A model generated the notes under the pieces. The model had not been told where the DNA came from, searched no databases, and saw nothing but the letters and a program-made list of their open reading frames with translations. Of a stretch of 64,000 nt of DNA, positions 22,236-34,469 are shown one piece after another (positions within the stretch are counted from its first letter, which is position 1; the number at the start of each line of letters is the position of its first letter). Source of the stretch: Voacanga thouarsii (taxonomy: Eukaryota > Streptophyta > Magnoliopsida > Gentianales > Apocynaceae); NCBI GenBank assembly GCA_026120185.1, contig JANUWF010001696.1, positions 248,001 through 312,000 on the forward strand, written 5' to 3'. The position numbers were made by a program, and so were the translations under genes.

Positions 22236-25200
22236 TGTGAAATCCCACCTAAAACTAACCCTAGATTAAGGGGGTTGGGAATGCATATCATATTATTTTA
22301 CATGAATATATATATATATATATATATTTTAATGATTTTATGTGCTTTAGAATCGTGGATTATAAGTTTAAATGCTTAGTTATGCTTATTGAGTAGGAGG
22401 GGTAAAATGGTAATTTTGCCTCAGGTCAGAATAGGGAGATAACTTGAGGAGTAGATAAGGAAAATATGAGGGTGAAGAAATAAGAACAAGAGCTAGGGTG
22501 GTTTAGTGGTTAGAGCTTGGTGAATTAATTTCTAAGGTCATGAGTTCAAATCCCATTATTTAAGTTTTATCATGATTATTTCCATTAAGTTTGAATTTTT
22601 TTTTTCTTGCATTCCATAAAAATAGGAATGTTGTCTTAAGGGAGACATGAAGAGAATGTCCTAATCTTATTCTCAAGTCCTAAAAAGAATTCTAGATGAA
22701 TTCTTGTCCTATTTATTACCTCTAGCTTGTCCTAACATCTTTATAATTCAAAACAATTAAATCATTTCTTTTAAATTCCAAAAAAAAAAATTGGGATAAC
22801 TCCTCCACCATGAAATTCGAAAATCAGCTATGGTGGTTGGGTAGTTGGCCGAAAATAGGAGGGTAAATAGGAAGGGTTCCAAGAGAAAATCAATCACCAT
22901 GAAAGGACCTTCAAATCTACCTTCATGTTGTTCATACTTTAGTGGAAAGAAATCTGAAAATTTTCCAGAATTGTTGCAGCCCGTTCTTTGAAAATTCAGG
23001 CCATAATCCCATTCATTTGCTGCCAAGAAAATGGTCATTTTATGTGGCTTGGAAGCTGGAAAAACTGTGCAAATTTCGGACTGCACAAAACAGCACCAAA
23101 CCAGAAAAAAAAAAACTGGGCATTTCGCAGCTTGCAATCAAGGAAATGGAGCTGTTTTTAGTTCACCTTCACCCAGAAAATCTCTTCTGTGTTTGTCCAG
23201 AAATAAGGCTGAAAAACCAACCTTGGAAGACCCTCAAACACCCCAGAAGAACCTCCGAAAATCGAGCTAAGAGTGTGCAAAATTCTGCACCAAAAATTCT
23301 GCCATCATCGAAAATTCTGAACAACTTGAAACCAGAATTTTCCAGCCTTGCTTCCTTCTAGCCTAAGGCCGAAAAACATCTTGAACCTCTGTAAAAATTT
23401 GAACTTGCTCAACTGTAGACTGAACACCATAAACCCCACTCTTACCTTGAGCATAAGGACTCCATAGCTGCACCACAAAACACTCCTAAGATCACTCCAT
23501 TCAAACTCTTTTGAACTTCAAATAATTTCAGCATTTTACTCCATTAAAACCACTCTTGCATTAGGCTAATTAACCAGAATTTTCTCTGCCTTCATGGACT
23601 GAATTTTGGCCAACCTTGAGCAACATTAACCTTCAATCATTTTAGGAAAAACTCCATGTTTAGCCGGCACCATTGAAAGACATAGAAACCTCTCTTGATC
23701 AAAACACCATGGCTAACCTCTTACCTTAAACCTCTCCACTATTTCCTCCTTTTAAATTTCAAAAAAATCCGATCATCCCCTCTCTTCCTAGCTGAAAACT
23801 GAAACCCTCATTCATTCCATACCATTCGGCCAGCCTTCTACCAAAATTCGTGCAGCATTCTTCCAATTTCTCTCCATTTTCACCTAGAACACCAAGAACA
23901 CCAGGAACACCAAGAACACACACTAACCTTCTTCAAGCCTAACCCTACTCCAAACACCTGCAATCACTCTCAAACACTCCAAATCACTTCCATTTAATCC
24001 CTACACCTCATTTCTGGTATTTATAACACAAGACCTCACAAACAAAAATTTTCAAGCGGATCTAAATTAACCTTTTTCTTGAAGGTCTCAAGAACATCAA
24101 CAAGGTAAGTCAAGAACAACTTTCTTATTCATCTTCCTCCATTCGATTATACCATTCTCTCTCTCTCTCTCTCTCTCTCTCTTCTAACCGAAATGGTTGA
24201 TCAAACATCAACCATGATCGTTTGTTTCGTTGGACCATACAAGACATTCCATCGCGCCTGGATCTTCTTTTATCTTCTTTAAAGTACTCGACAATCAAGT
24301 ATTCATTCTTAAATCTCTCTTATTAAATTCTGAAATCATGTCTCTTAGGTGTTGATAGGGGGGATGGAATATGATTGGGAGATTGAGTATATGCATATAG
24401 GGATTGGGGTTAGGACATGATGATTGTTGTATATGACTAGGATATATGTATTTTCCTTTCGAATCATTGTATGTTCTTCATACTTAATGAATTTTATGGA
24501 TATTTGAAGCATGATTAGATATTATGACACCAAAGGTGATTTGGCTTTTATGTTCTTATTTTTCCATGGGAACCATGATTGATGATTATGCTTAGTAGGA
24601 TTTTGGCCATGTGATGGTATGCGATAGTTCAAGTGTATGTTCATGAATGGAATGGTTAATTGTTTGATGATGGAGAATGTGATCATGAATCTTTTCAAGC
24701 ACTAGGAAAATCATGATAAGAGATTATTTTCTTATTAATTCTAGGTTATGTTCATTAACAAAATTTATTACAAAAAATTAGAATTACTACTATATTTTCC
24801 CTCAAAATTCGAAACACTAGGGGATTTGGATTGGAATATTTAATTAGGCTATTAATATATTTATTAAACAAAAATTTAATAAAATTCATTTATTCTTAAT
24901 TTTATTTATTATTAATTAATTATTATCTATTAAAAATTATTTAAATTAAAAATTATTTCATTTATTATTTATTTATAATAAAGCTATTTTTAAATTATCA
25001 TTTATTAAAATTAATTAGGACTTAATATTATTTAAAATTCAAACCAAAAGTTATTGTGGCAAGCAAATGCAATGTATATGGACATTTATTTGTAAAGGCA
25101 ATTAAGGACTGTTTTTTCCTTTTTATTTCAGTCAAGCAAACCATTTGAAAATTGAACAAGCAGTTTTACACAAATCTAAACTTTTTCTAAAACCCAACTT

Positions 25201-26073
25201 AACTAGACTTTTGGAAACCCTTAATTGCTATTTTCAAATAAAGCAAAGTTTGATCAATTTTCTCCCAAGGGGAACAATCAACGTTGAGTACTCAATAAGG
25301 GTAGACCACCAGGACTAGTCTTTGAAGGGTTAGGGTAAGTCTCTCAGTAGGTGGCCACCTCTGAGGAGTGAGTCCTTCCTGGATAGGATGCCAGTCCGGT
25401 AGGTCATACCGGTCCGAGCTAGCAAGTTTCAGTCATGTGGACTGTGTGTTCCAGAGTGGACAACCGGTAAGTTTGGGTGTAGAGATAGAGGAGTATCTCA
25501 CCCGGTAGACGTACACCTACCATTTGTCAGCTTGCACAAAGTGTGGCATTCTGACTGTTATTTAGTCGTGGGGCCCAACGTGTGGTAACCCATGGCTACC
25601 CATTTGAGTGGTTGTGTTTATTGTGCACGTGTATGGTTTGAAAAGCGAAACACAACTCTTTATTTTCAGCATTTATTTATTGCTTGCCAGCACCTTTTTC
25701 TTATGAAACTTTTACAACCAGCATACATGAATTATTTTACCTGAAACACTAAAAGCACACATGGGTTTACTGAGATTTTTGTCTCACCACCTTTTATGCC
25801 ATATTTTCAGGAAGATCCTACTGTGGAGGTCATTAGCTAGATTTTTGCCTGTGCTTGAAGACTCATGTTATTTACTTTAAGTGTTGTTTGAGAGATTGTT
25901 GCAAACAATTTATTTTGGATTTGTTCCAGTACTTATCTTTTGGGTTGTAATAAGCTTAAATTTTAAAGTCTTTATTTTATTTTATTTTTATGTAACCTAG
26001 TTATAAAGACCCCTTATCCTCTGGACGGGGCGACATCCCCGGCCCTGATGGGCCTAGGTAGTGGGGTGTTACA
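22236..26073 (+). mobile_element. 3' LTR of the central Tekay element (3838 bp)
   Basis: It begins TGTGAAATCCCACC and ends GTGGGGTGTTACA. Parts visible: a (TA)n run at about 22305-22328; box A match TGGTTTAGTGG at 22499-22509 and box B match GTTCAAATC at 22544-22552; a TATTTATAA at 24018-24026; splice donor AAG/GTAAGT at 24105; a (CT)n run at 24157-24182; an AT-rich stretch about 24780-25030; a conserved block with GTGTGG words at about 25284-25640; an acceptor TTTTCAG ending at 25810. Open frames such as the one at 22942-23361 are not conserved in the sister LTR at 40807 and are not genes. Confidence 0.93.
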
Positions 26074-26078
26074 ACTCA
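26074..26078. repeat. Target-site duplication ACTCA (right)
   Basis: Matches 16149-16153 exactly. Confidence 0.95.
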
Positions 26079-26279
26079 CGTGGAGGTTGATCACAAGGAT
26101 TGCTAGATCGCACCTCAACTTAAAGAAGAAAATTTTGTTCTTCGCACGATCACCTAAAGGTAAAAGTTGTTACCTTTACTCTCTTTATGTTTTGTTTTCC
26201 ACACATAGACAAGTCTTGGGAAGGTATCTCGATTTACTTACACAGCGCCGTATGGGATACGAGCCTGAGATACGTAACA
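26079..26279 (+). mobile_element. Copia 'L1' solo LTR, copy B, right part
   Basis: The text after ACTCA (CGTGGAGGTTGATCACAAGG ... GATACGTAACA) is the end of the L1 LTR, as in 8150-8341 of copy A. It closes copy B around the Tekay insertion. Confidence 0.88.
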
Positions 26280-27790
26280 ATATTGGCAGCCTACTTCCCT
26301 TGGCCACCTACTTTATTATATCTGTATTATTAGAAAATAACGTCCTAGGGAAGCTAAAATACCCCTAGCCGCCTAGTGTAAATGTTGTGTGTGCGTTGTG
26401 TTTTAGAGATGGCGGCCAAGGGAATATTAGCGTCCCTCGTCCACCTAGTGTATTGCATATGTGTTATGTGTGTTCATGCTAGCGGTCTAGGGAAGTAAGA
26501 GTGTCCTAGGCCTACTGCCTCAATTGTAAACATATATATACATGTTGTAATATTTAAGTCGGGGCCTAGGGAGGTTTTGGAACCCTAGGCCACCTACTTT
26601 ATTTCATGGGCATGCTAGGCAAAAGCCTGGTAGCCTACTTCCCAAGATAGCCAAGCTTCTGGAAAACCTAGCAGCCAACTTCCCAAGGCTACCCATAAGC
26701 AAGAAAACGTGCAAAATCACATATTTCTTCAATTTTTCGTTCTTTCTTTCACCAGTACACTATAAGTATATTATAAATCCTAGACATTCATTCTAGGTTG
26801 GCTAGCAACCTAGATCCCTTGAGAAAAGCATACACACCCACACACCCACAAGAGAGGAGATTTATGGAGAACAGGAGGAGACTGTTTAAAAGAGGCTTGG
26901 AGAAGATGAAGATGAAATCTTGTCTATGAGTTTCTCTTGTTCCCTTCTCTTTGTTTCCATTTGAGCATTGTATATTTATATATTTAAATTATTCTTTAAA
27001 GGATGAACCCTAATTTATTATTGTATTATTTCTACAATTGATTTGTTTATTTCCAATTCCAAATGAACGATTACTTGCTTTTCTTGTTTTGGGTTTGTTA
27101 TTTGGGTCCCTAACTTGTAATGATTTCGAGAGACGAGATTAGGAGTTGAGTTCTATCTAATGGGTCTAATATGTGTTGTCCTTTGACTAACTCGAGAGAG
27201 AGGTTGGGGATTAGAACTGGGTGATTGTTTGGAGTTCGGTATTGTCTAGAGATAGGGGTATTGGGTTTTTCCAGATTATACGGGGGTTTATGTTTAATAC
27301 TTCTTGGGTTCAATTGGGGAGGTAGAGATACCCTCTAATTAGCTTAAGAATAAGGAATTCATTACTCTAGAGAGAGTGGGTTTCACATTTGTGACCTCTA
27401 CCGGTACTAGAATTGGGAATTTAGTCTGGGGTTTGATTTGGTATTTGGTGAATTTAGGAAGATTCTTAACAAGTTCATGTCAATTACTCTTTTTTTCCTA
27501 TCCTTGATTTTCTCATGGCCAATCTTGTGCGGCGGTTTGTGAATTTTCTTGGTTAGTCTTACTGTAATTAGTTTAATTTACTTTATCTCATTATTTATTT
27601 AAATTAGACAATGAGATTAGAGTTAAGTAGTGGTAATTACTAAGTTCCTATGGATTCGATACTTGCTATTCCCTATGTTATGCTATTGGTATACTTACCC
27701 TATTGTGCGGTTTTAGTGATTAGCATTTTAATTTAAAACTTGATTTATGTGGATTGTTTATACTATTTCCAATGGACTCGACACCTATCA
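26280..27790 (+). mobile_element. 'Hairpin' solo LTR, copy 1, right part
   Basis: It resumes inside an inverted-repeat unit (GGCAGCC..CTTCCCTTGGCCACC) and continues with units at about 26343, 26411, 26480 and 26562, spaced 68-70 bp at first. It then shares a long collinear stretch with 37120-38150 (GGATGAACCCTA, GAGATAGGG, AGATACCCT). A TATA-like ACTATAAGTATATTATAA is at about 26759-26776. It ends ACACCTATCA at 27790, followed by ACTT and copia gag. No coding frame is supported. Confidence 0.78.
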
Positions 27791-28028
27791 ACTTTCTTGG
27801 GCTTCGGCCCAGTACTAGAAGTTGAACTAGTACGAGTAACCAAAATCTTTAACTCAAGCTTTATAATTTTCTCAGCAGCCTAGAGTTCTTTCATCGACTT
27901 AGTTAAAGATATATTTCACTTTTTTATGTTATAATTTAACTTGAACTGGGAATATGAATTTTGTAAAGTCTTACAAAGCATGTCAATTTGGCTCTCAGCA
28001 TCGATTGATGCCCCCAAGGACCTCGGCT
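27791..28028 (-). pseudogene. Copia gag fragment (continuation of the L2 copia element)
   Basis: The minus strand reads EVLGASIDAESQIDMLCKTL, QNSYSQFKLNYNIKK and MKEL.AAEKIIKLELKILV, the central gag signature of copia elements (usually ...SFxxFxxNYNMNK and LxxAEG). It ends in TSSTGPKPKK, just before the zinc knuckle text that resumes at 14396 on the far side of the nest. A stop follows NIKK. The Tekay element on the right begins at 28029. Confidence 0.88.
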
Positions 28029-30323
28029 TGTAACACCCCGGATGACCTAGGCCCGCCAGGGCCGGGGATGTCGCCCCGTCTAAAGGACAAGGGGTCTTTA
28101 TAACTAGGTCACAAATAAAATTGCTAAAATAAATAATACTCAGACTAAAAATAATTTATTATAACCTAAAATACTTCAAAAGTACATCCATGAAATCCCA
28201 AAACAAAAACCATAATTAAAATCATCCACTCTCGTCTCCCCAAAGCAATACATAAAATCGAAAAAACACATTCTCTTCCAAGGTAGCTACTCACCCACAA
28301 CAGGATCAACCTGAAATCATGATAAAAGGTGGTGGGACAGAAATCTCAATAAGTCCGTGTGTGCTTTGGGTGTTTAGTGGAAACAGTTCGTGGATGCAAA
28401 GTATGAAATCTTTTTAAGAGAAACGTTGGCAAGCAATAAACATTAGTCAAAAGCAAGAGTGGCGTTTTGGCTCTTCTAGCCATACATAAGTAATAAAATC
28501 AACCACTCGAAAGAAAGGGATATGGGTTACCACACTTTGGGCCCCATAACCGGTTAGAATGACTAACACTTTGTGCAGACTGACAAAAGTAGGTGATCGG
28601 CCTACTGGGCAAGATACTCCTCCTTCTCTATACCAAAACAATCGCCGGGTGTCCATTCCGGCAAAAACACAGTCACTTGACTGAAACAAAATAAACTGCT
28701 AGCTCGGACCGGCACGACTCACTGGAACTGGCATCTTATCCAGGAAGGACTTACCCCTCAGAGGTGGCCACCTACTGAGTGACTTATCCTAACCCTTCAA
28801 AGACTAGTCCTAGTAGTCCACCCTTATTGAGTACTCAACGACATTCCCCACTTGGGATAAAATGAACAAAGCATTGTTCTTCATGAAAATAACAATTTGA
28901 GGGTTTCCAAAGCTTTGGCAGAAATTAGTTTTAGAAAGAGTTTCAAGTTTGGAAAATCTGCTCATTAACTTTTGAAAAATTACAGCGTTGGAAATAAAGA
29001 TGAATTCAACCCTCAATTGCTTTCAAATAACCGAGGGTCCTTGCACTCCACATTTGACTTTCTATAAGGAAATCATTTCACAACAATCAGGTTTTATGCA
29101 TGAGCTTACCTGATTATTGCTCACAACAACAAGGTCTCGAACAGCTGACGTAACCCCACATGGGCAAATAAAAATCTTAATCAGATTCAAGCCACAATCC
29201 ACTTCCTCAATTTTAAATCAACTCAATTCACTACTACCATGATCCTAGTGTCTCAAGCTATAAGGCAAAACAATAATTGAAAAGGTTTATAAGCTAAGTT
29301 TAATTTGTTATTTAAAATAATTAATGGATTAGGAAATAAATTCTAATAAGTTGAAAGTTTAAATCTTGTTAAGGAAAATTTAGAGTTTATTTGATCAGGA
29401 GTCATAGGTGGTACTAGGTAAAATAGTGATTTAATGATAGCTTAGTTGTTAGAAAATAATTGATAGCTAAAACTAGTCAACATTAAATTTAATAAGTCTT
29501 TCTTGGAAAATAATAAGTGGGTCCTTAAGGGTTTTGATCTAGTAAATATTTTATTAAGTATAAATCTTTTTCATAAGGGCTTTAATTAACTTTCTTTATT
29601 TTGAATAATATTTATTTATTTTATTTTCTAGAAAAATCATTATTTATTTGACTAAAATATCCTTTACATATATTATAATTCCAAATCTACCCTTCCTAGG
29701 GTTTTCAAAATTCTTTAGCAAAAATTATTAGTAAATATTTTATTCATGAAATAAAATTTACTTAGGGACAACTAGATCATAATCAAGATTCCATGGTCAA
29801 CCATAATCAATAACATACTCAATCCTTCAATTCATCAAATCATCCAAGTCTTGCACACAGGCATAAATCTAAATTTATTATTACATGATTTAACCTCTAC
29901 TAGTATAAACATGATCATGGCTTCAAAATCTAATCATGCATATAAATCCTATTCACCCATGGTAACATAATCTCTAGCATGCTTCATCACAAATACTACC
30001 TATGACATGCATCAAATCTCAACTCATCATTAAATCCACCAATATAATACTTCCATGCATAAATCCCATCTCCTTCACAATCATACATATACTCATGCTT
30101 CAATCAACAACATCACATACACAAACCCATCGCCATTCATCAACCTAGAGATATGATTTTGAATTTTAAAAAGAGGTTTGAAGGTACTTACTTGATTGAT
30201 GAATGACTTGAAGGAGTTTAGAGAAGATCTCAACTCCTAGATGGCTAATCTTGTTCAAGGAAGGTGGCAAAAGCATGGTCATGGAAAAAGAGACCATTCG
30301 GCCAAGGGGGGAAATTTCGGTCC

Positions 30324-30389
<66 letters not shown>

Positions 30390-30987
30390 AGTCATTAGTG
30401 TGATTATTCATATAGGTTTTCATTAGAGATCAAGTTTGAAGAGGATGATGTTAATATTGGTGTAGATGGATTCACAACAATAAGTAGACTAAATCTGGAA
30501 ATTTTCGTGAGGGTTTGCGGTGGTTTGGAGGGGTATTAGGTGTAGAGAAGAAGTAGGTTTTCTTGGTGTAGTGTGTGTGTTTCTTGTTGCTTGAAGGGAA
30601 AAAGAATCGACAGAGGGTGGAGAGGAAGCTGCCAAATTTTCTGAGGAATTAGGCTGGCCGAATCCTAGTAGGGTTTAGGGAGTTGATTCTCTGACTTGGA
30701 AGGGAAAAGGAAAGGTTAGTTGTTACAATCCTTGAAGAATATTTTTGGGAAGTGAATTTGGAAAGTAGATATCCTATTCAATCCACAACCTATCTCCTTA
30801 TTTTCACCTCGGGCAAAAATTACCATTTTGCCCCTCTCACCCATCACTCACCAACAAGGCTTCAAGATAATAAAAATCAAATTCAAAGTACATAGAAATC
30901 ATATGAAAACATATTTAATCATGAAATAAAGCATGATATACATCCCAACCCCCTTACTCTACGGTTGGTCTTGACTGGGGTTTCACA
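28029..30987 (-). mobile_element. 3' LTR of a minus-strand Tekay element (2959 bp)
   Basis: On the top strand it runs TGTAACACCCCGG to GGTTTCACA, the reverse of the other Tekay LTRs. On the minus strand it keeps the donor GTAAGT (30191-30186), the acceptor TTTCAG at 28313-28311 and the GTGTGG block (about 28450-28848). A long (GA)n run, about 59 bp, is at 30326-30384. The tRNA-like module with A and B boxes is absent: the expected place near 30720-30785 holds other sequence. No gene is supported inside. Confidence 0.9.
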
Positions 30988-31001
30988 TCCTCCCCTCCTT
31001 A
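30988..31001 (-). other. Polypurine tract of the minus-strand Tekay element
   Basis: TCCTCCCCTCCTTA on the top strand is TAAGGAGGGGAGGA on the minus strand, directly upstream of the LTR start TGTGAAACC. Confidence 0.88.
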
Positions 31002-31033
31002 GAAGAATTTCGCCCCGAAATTCAAGCATACCT

Positions 31034-32434
31034 CTATTTCAGCTCGGGATACTTCCTCTTAACCCATTCTTCTGATTCCCATGTAGCATCCTACGTGCGA
31101 TGGTGCTCCCACTGAATCTTAACCATCGGTATCTGCTTATTCCCGAGGGTTTTGACATTGCGGTCCAATATCCGTATAGGCTTTTCCACGTAGCTCAAGT
31201 CTGGCTGCAACACTAACGGTTCCTCATTCAACACATGACCGGGATCCGCATTATACTTCTTCAACTGTGACACATCGAACACGTCATGGATACCCGTCAA
31301 CCCATCCAGTAGGTCCAACCGGTACGCTACTGGTCCAATTCTTTCCTTAATAAAAAACGGTCCCAAATACCTCGGATTCAATTTTCCACCATTCGGATGC
31401 TTCACAATCCCCCGGTTGGGTGATAGTTTCAGAAACACAAGGTCCCCAACTTGAAATTCCAATTCCCTCCTCCGGTTGTCCGCATAACTCTTTTTCCGGC
31501 TTTGAGCCGCCTTTAACCTTTCTCGGATTAGCTTCACCTTATCCAACATCTCTTGCACACAAACCTCTCTAGTTTTGCTCACGTGTCCATCTTCCGTCCA
31601 ACTCCAATACAACGGTACCTGACACTTGCGCCCATACAAAGCCTCGTAAGGTGCTATCTCAATCGAGGCCTGATAGCTGTTGTTATAAGATAATTCCGCG
31701 TAACATACGCATTCTATCCACTTGTCCCCGAAATCCAGCACACAGGCCCTCAACATATCCTCTAATATTTGGATCACCCTTTCTTGCTGCCCATCAGTAT
31801 GCGGATGCGCCGTCGTACTGAACTTCAAATTCAATCCCATTGGTTCCTGGAACTTTCCCCAAAAACGAGAAGTAAACCTCGGGTTTCGGTCTGACACTAT
31901 GCTCGAAGGTACTCCATGGAGTCGGACTATTTCTCGAACATATGTCTGAGCCAACTTCTCCATAGAGTCCCTTACATTTTCCGGGATAAAGTGGGCCGAC
32001 TTGGTCAGTAAATCCACTACTACCCAGATGGTGTCCTTCTGAGTCTTTGACATAGGGAGTCCGGTGACGAAATCCATAGTCACCTCCTCCCACTTCCATT
32101 CCGGCACTCGCAATGGCTGCAATAGTCCCGCTGACTTCTTATGCTCCGCTTTAACTTTCTGACAGGTGAGACAGGTTGATACGTACTTGACCACATCTCG
32201 CTCCATTCCGGGCTACCAATATGCTCTCTGCAAATCCTGATACATCTTGACCTCTCCCGGATGAATTGCGTACTTGCTCTTGTGTGCCTCTTCCAAAATT
32301 CTGACCCTTAGTTGTTGCTCCCCGGGTACACACAATCGATCTCTGAATTGGAAAACTCCTGCTTCATCCTGACGGAATTCGTTGTTCGGTCGCTTAAGTT
32401 CCTTATCCTTAAAAATTTGAAACTCGGTGTTGCT
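31034..32434 (-). pseudogene. Tekay integrase and chromodomain (minus strand, near-intact frame)
   Basis: The frame at 32206-31091 holds CLTCQKVKAEHKK, TMDFVTGLP, VSDRNPRFTSRFWGKF, DGQQERVIQILEDML (complete DDE set), YLGPFFIKERIGPVAYRLDL and IPMVKIQWEHH. A TAG at 31091-31093 splits the chromodomain, which continues DATWESEEWVKRKYPELK to TAG 31036-31034. Upstream, in the same frame, HKSKYAIHPGEVKMYQDL gives the zinc-binding histidines, with a TAG in place of a tryptophan codon near 32212-32214 (YW.PGMERD). Compared with the copy at 20756 it has no frameshift over this span, so it is better preserved. Confidence 0.95.
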
Positions 32435-34469
32435 TCACTGAGCTTCCACTATTTCTTGCTTCAAGTCCGGCACCAACTTCAAGTTGCTGATAACAATCGC
32501 TTTGTCTTGCACTTCCGTCCTTCTGTCCAATACGTCCTGAACTACTTGCATTTCTTGCACCTTCAGCCTAGCCATCCCAACTTTTCTGCTTAGGGCGTCT
32601 GCCACCACGTTAGCCTTCCCGGGATGGTAGTTGATCGGGCAACGGTATTCTTCCAAGAATTCCATCCACCTTCGTTGTCTCAAGTTCAAATCCTTCTGAG
32701 TGAAGATATACTTCAGGTTCCTATGGTCGGTGAACACCTCGTACTCGGCTCCATACAAGTAGTGTCGCCATTTCTTTAGGGCGAACACTATAGCCGCTAG
32801 CTCCAAGTCGTGAGTAGGGTAGTTCACTTCATGTGGTCGCAACTTCCATGCTGCATAGGCAACCACTTTCCGGTCTTGCATCAACACCGCTCCCAGTCCT
32901 TCTTTCGAAGCGTCGGTGTACAGTGCGTAAGATTTGCCTTCCTCTGGTACACTCAATACCGGTGCTGTCATCAGTCGCTTCTTTAGTTCTTGGAAGCTTT
33001 TCTCGCATTTCTTGTTCCACACAAACGGAACATCCTTTCTCAACAAACGGGTCATTGGCGATGCGAGTGTCGAGAATCCCTTGATAAACCTTCGGTAGTA
33101 CCCCGCCAAACCCAAGAAACTCCGGATCTCGGTAATATTCTCCGGCTACTTCCAGTCTGATACCCCTTCCACCTTGGCTGGATCTACCTTAATTCCCTCC
33201 TTAGTCACCACATGACTAAGGAATGCCACACTGTCTAACCATAATTCGCACTTGCTGAACTTCGCGTACAGCTTGTGCTCCCGCAATCTTTCCAACACGA
33301 GCCTCAGATGCTCCGCATGCTTTTCCGGACTCTTGGAGTAGATAAAAATATCGTCGATGAATACTACTACAAACTTGTCCAGGTAAGGCCGGAATACTCG
33401 GTGCATCAGGTCCATGAATACTGCTGGAGCGTTAGTCACCCCGAACGGCATTACTACGAACTCGTAATGTCCATATCGGGTGTTGAAGGCTGTCTTAGGG
33501 ATATCTTCCTCTCTTATCCGCACTTGGTAATATCCTTGTCTCAGATCCAACTTCGAGTAGCAACTGGATACTTGTAGCTGATCGAATAGCTCGTCAATCA
33601 ACGGAAGAGGGTACTTGTCCTTAATCGTCAAATTGTTCAGCCATCGGTCGTCGATGCATAGCCTCAAGGTCCCGTCTTTCTTTTTTACAAATAGCACAGG
33701 TGCTCCCCAGGGCGACGTGCTTGGTCTAATATAGCCTTGGCCTACGAGCTCCTCTAGTTGCTCTTTCAACTCTTTCAACTCTGCCGGCGCCATCCGGTAC
33801 GGAGTCCGCGATACTGGTTCCGCTCCGGGAACTAAGTCGATTGTGAACTCCACTTCTCGACTAGGAGGTAGAGAATCTAGCTCCGCTGGAAATACCTTGG
33901 GAAAATCCTTCACTACTTCCGTGTCCTCCAGAGTACACTCGTCCTTAGGCTTGCTTATCACGAAAGCTAGATAACCTTTACAACCTTGCCTCAATAATTT
34001 TCGGGCCTTAGCCCCTGTAATCAAGTACTTCAACTCTTTCACCCTCTTTCCATTAAATTCTAACACATCACAACCCGGTTTGACAAACTGAACTGACTTA
34101 TTTTTGCAGTCTACCCTACCCCCATGTTTGGCTAACCAATCCATCCCCAAAATTAGGTCATAATCATCAATGTCTAACACAATTAAATCTCCCTCCAGAT
34201 TTTCTCTCCCCACCTTAACCTTAAAATCCCTCACATACCGATCCGCTTGCACCATCTTCCCCAAATGGGGTGCTTACTTCTAAAATGAAAGGTAGCTCCA
34301 CTCCATCCCAACCCAAATGACATGCACACAACTTGTTTATATAGGAATGAGTAGAGCCACGATCAATCAAAGCATTAACAGACCGTCCTTGAATAGTGAA
34401 CGTACCTTCCATCACCGCGGCATCGGCCCCAACTTCTTCTCTGTTGAGAGTGAATACCTTGGCCTTCAC
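32435..34469 (-). pseudogene. Tekay protease, reverse transcriptase and RNase H (minus strand)
   Basis: From 34469 down: KAKVFTLNREEVGADAAV, ALIDRGSTHSYI (protease box, D-R-G where the sister copy has D-P-G), then a one-base slip near 34262 before GKMVQADRY, then [12 protein letters not shown] follows intact from 34264 to 33146: [38 protein letters not shown] (sister copy has DYRGLNN), [37 protein letters not shown] at 33146-33148 replaces the glutamine of DWKQPE. RNase H continues in frame ([41 protein letters not shown]) to a TGA at 32435-32437. The catalytic RT aspartates remain. Confidence 0.95.

Larger units (their letters stand above)
16154..26073 (+). mobile_element. Tekay/Del-like chromovirus with both LTRs (9.9 kb, defective)
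   Basis: The element runs from TGTGAAACCCC to GTGTTACA inside an ACTCA target duplication. In order it contains a 5' LTR, tRNA-Met-type primer site, a small acidic ORF, gag, protease, RT, RNase H, integrase with GPY/F module, chromodomain, polypurine tract and 3' LTR. The order and the chromodomain identify a chromovirus; the extra ORF, long LTRs and protein wording fit Tekay/Del. The 5' LTR has lost about 3.2 kb, and gag-pol has at least five in-frame stops and several frameshifts, so it is inactive. Confidence 0.95.

Noticed and set aside
22942..23361. 139-codon frame inside the Tekay 3' LTR
   Set aside because: The sister LTR at 40807 does not keep this frame over the homologous bases, so it is not under coding constraint.
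25326..25340. Telomere-like GGGTTAGGGT word
   Set aside because: A single short match inside a conserved LTR block; no tandem telomere repeats.
31091..32206. A domesticated integrase-like host gene, because of the 371-codon frame
   Set aside because: It lies in order with RT, a polypurine tract and an LTR, and has stops on both sides in the same frame.
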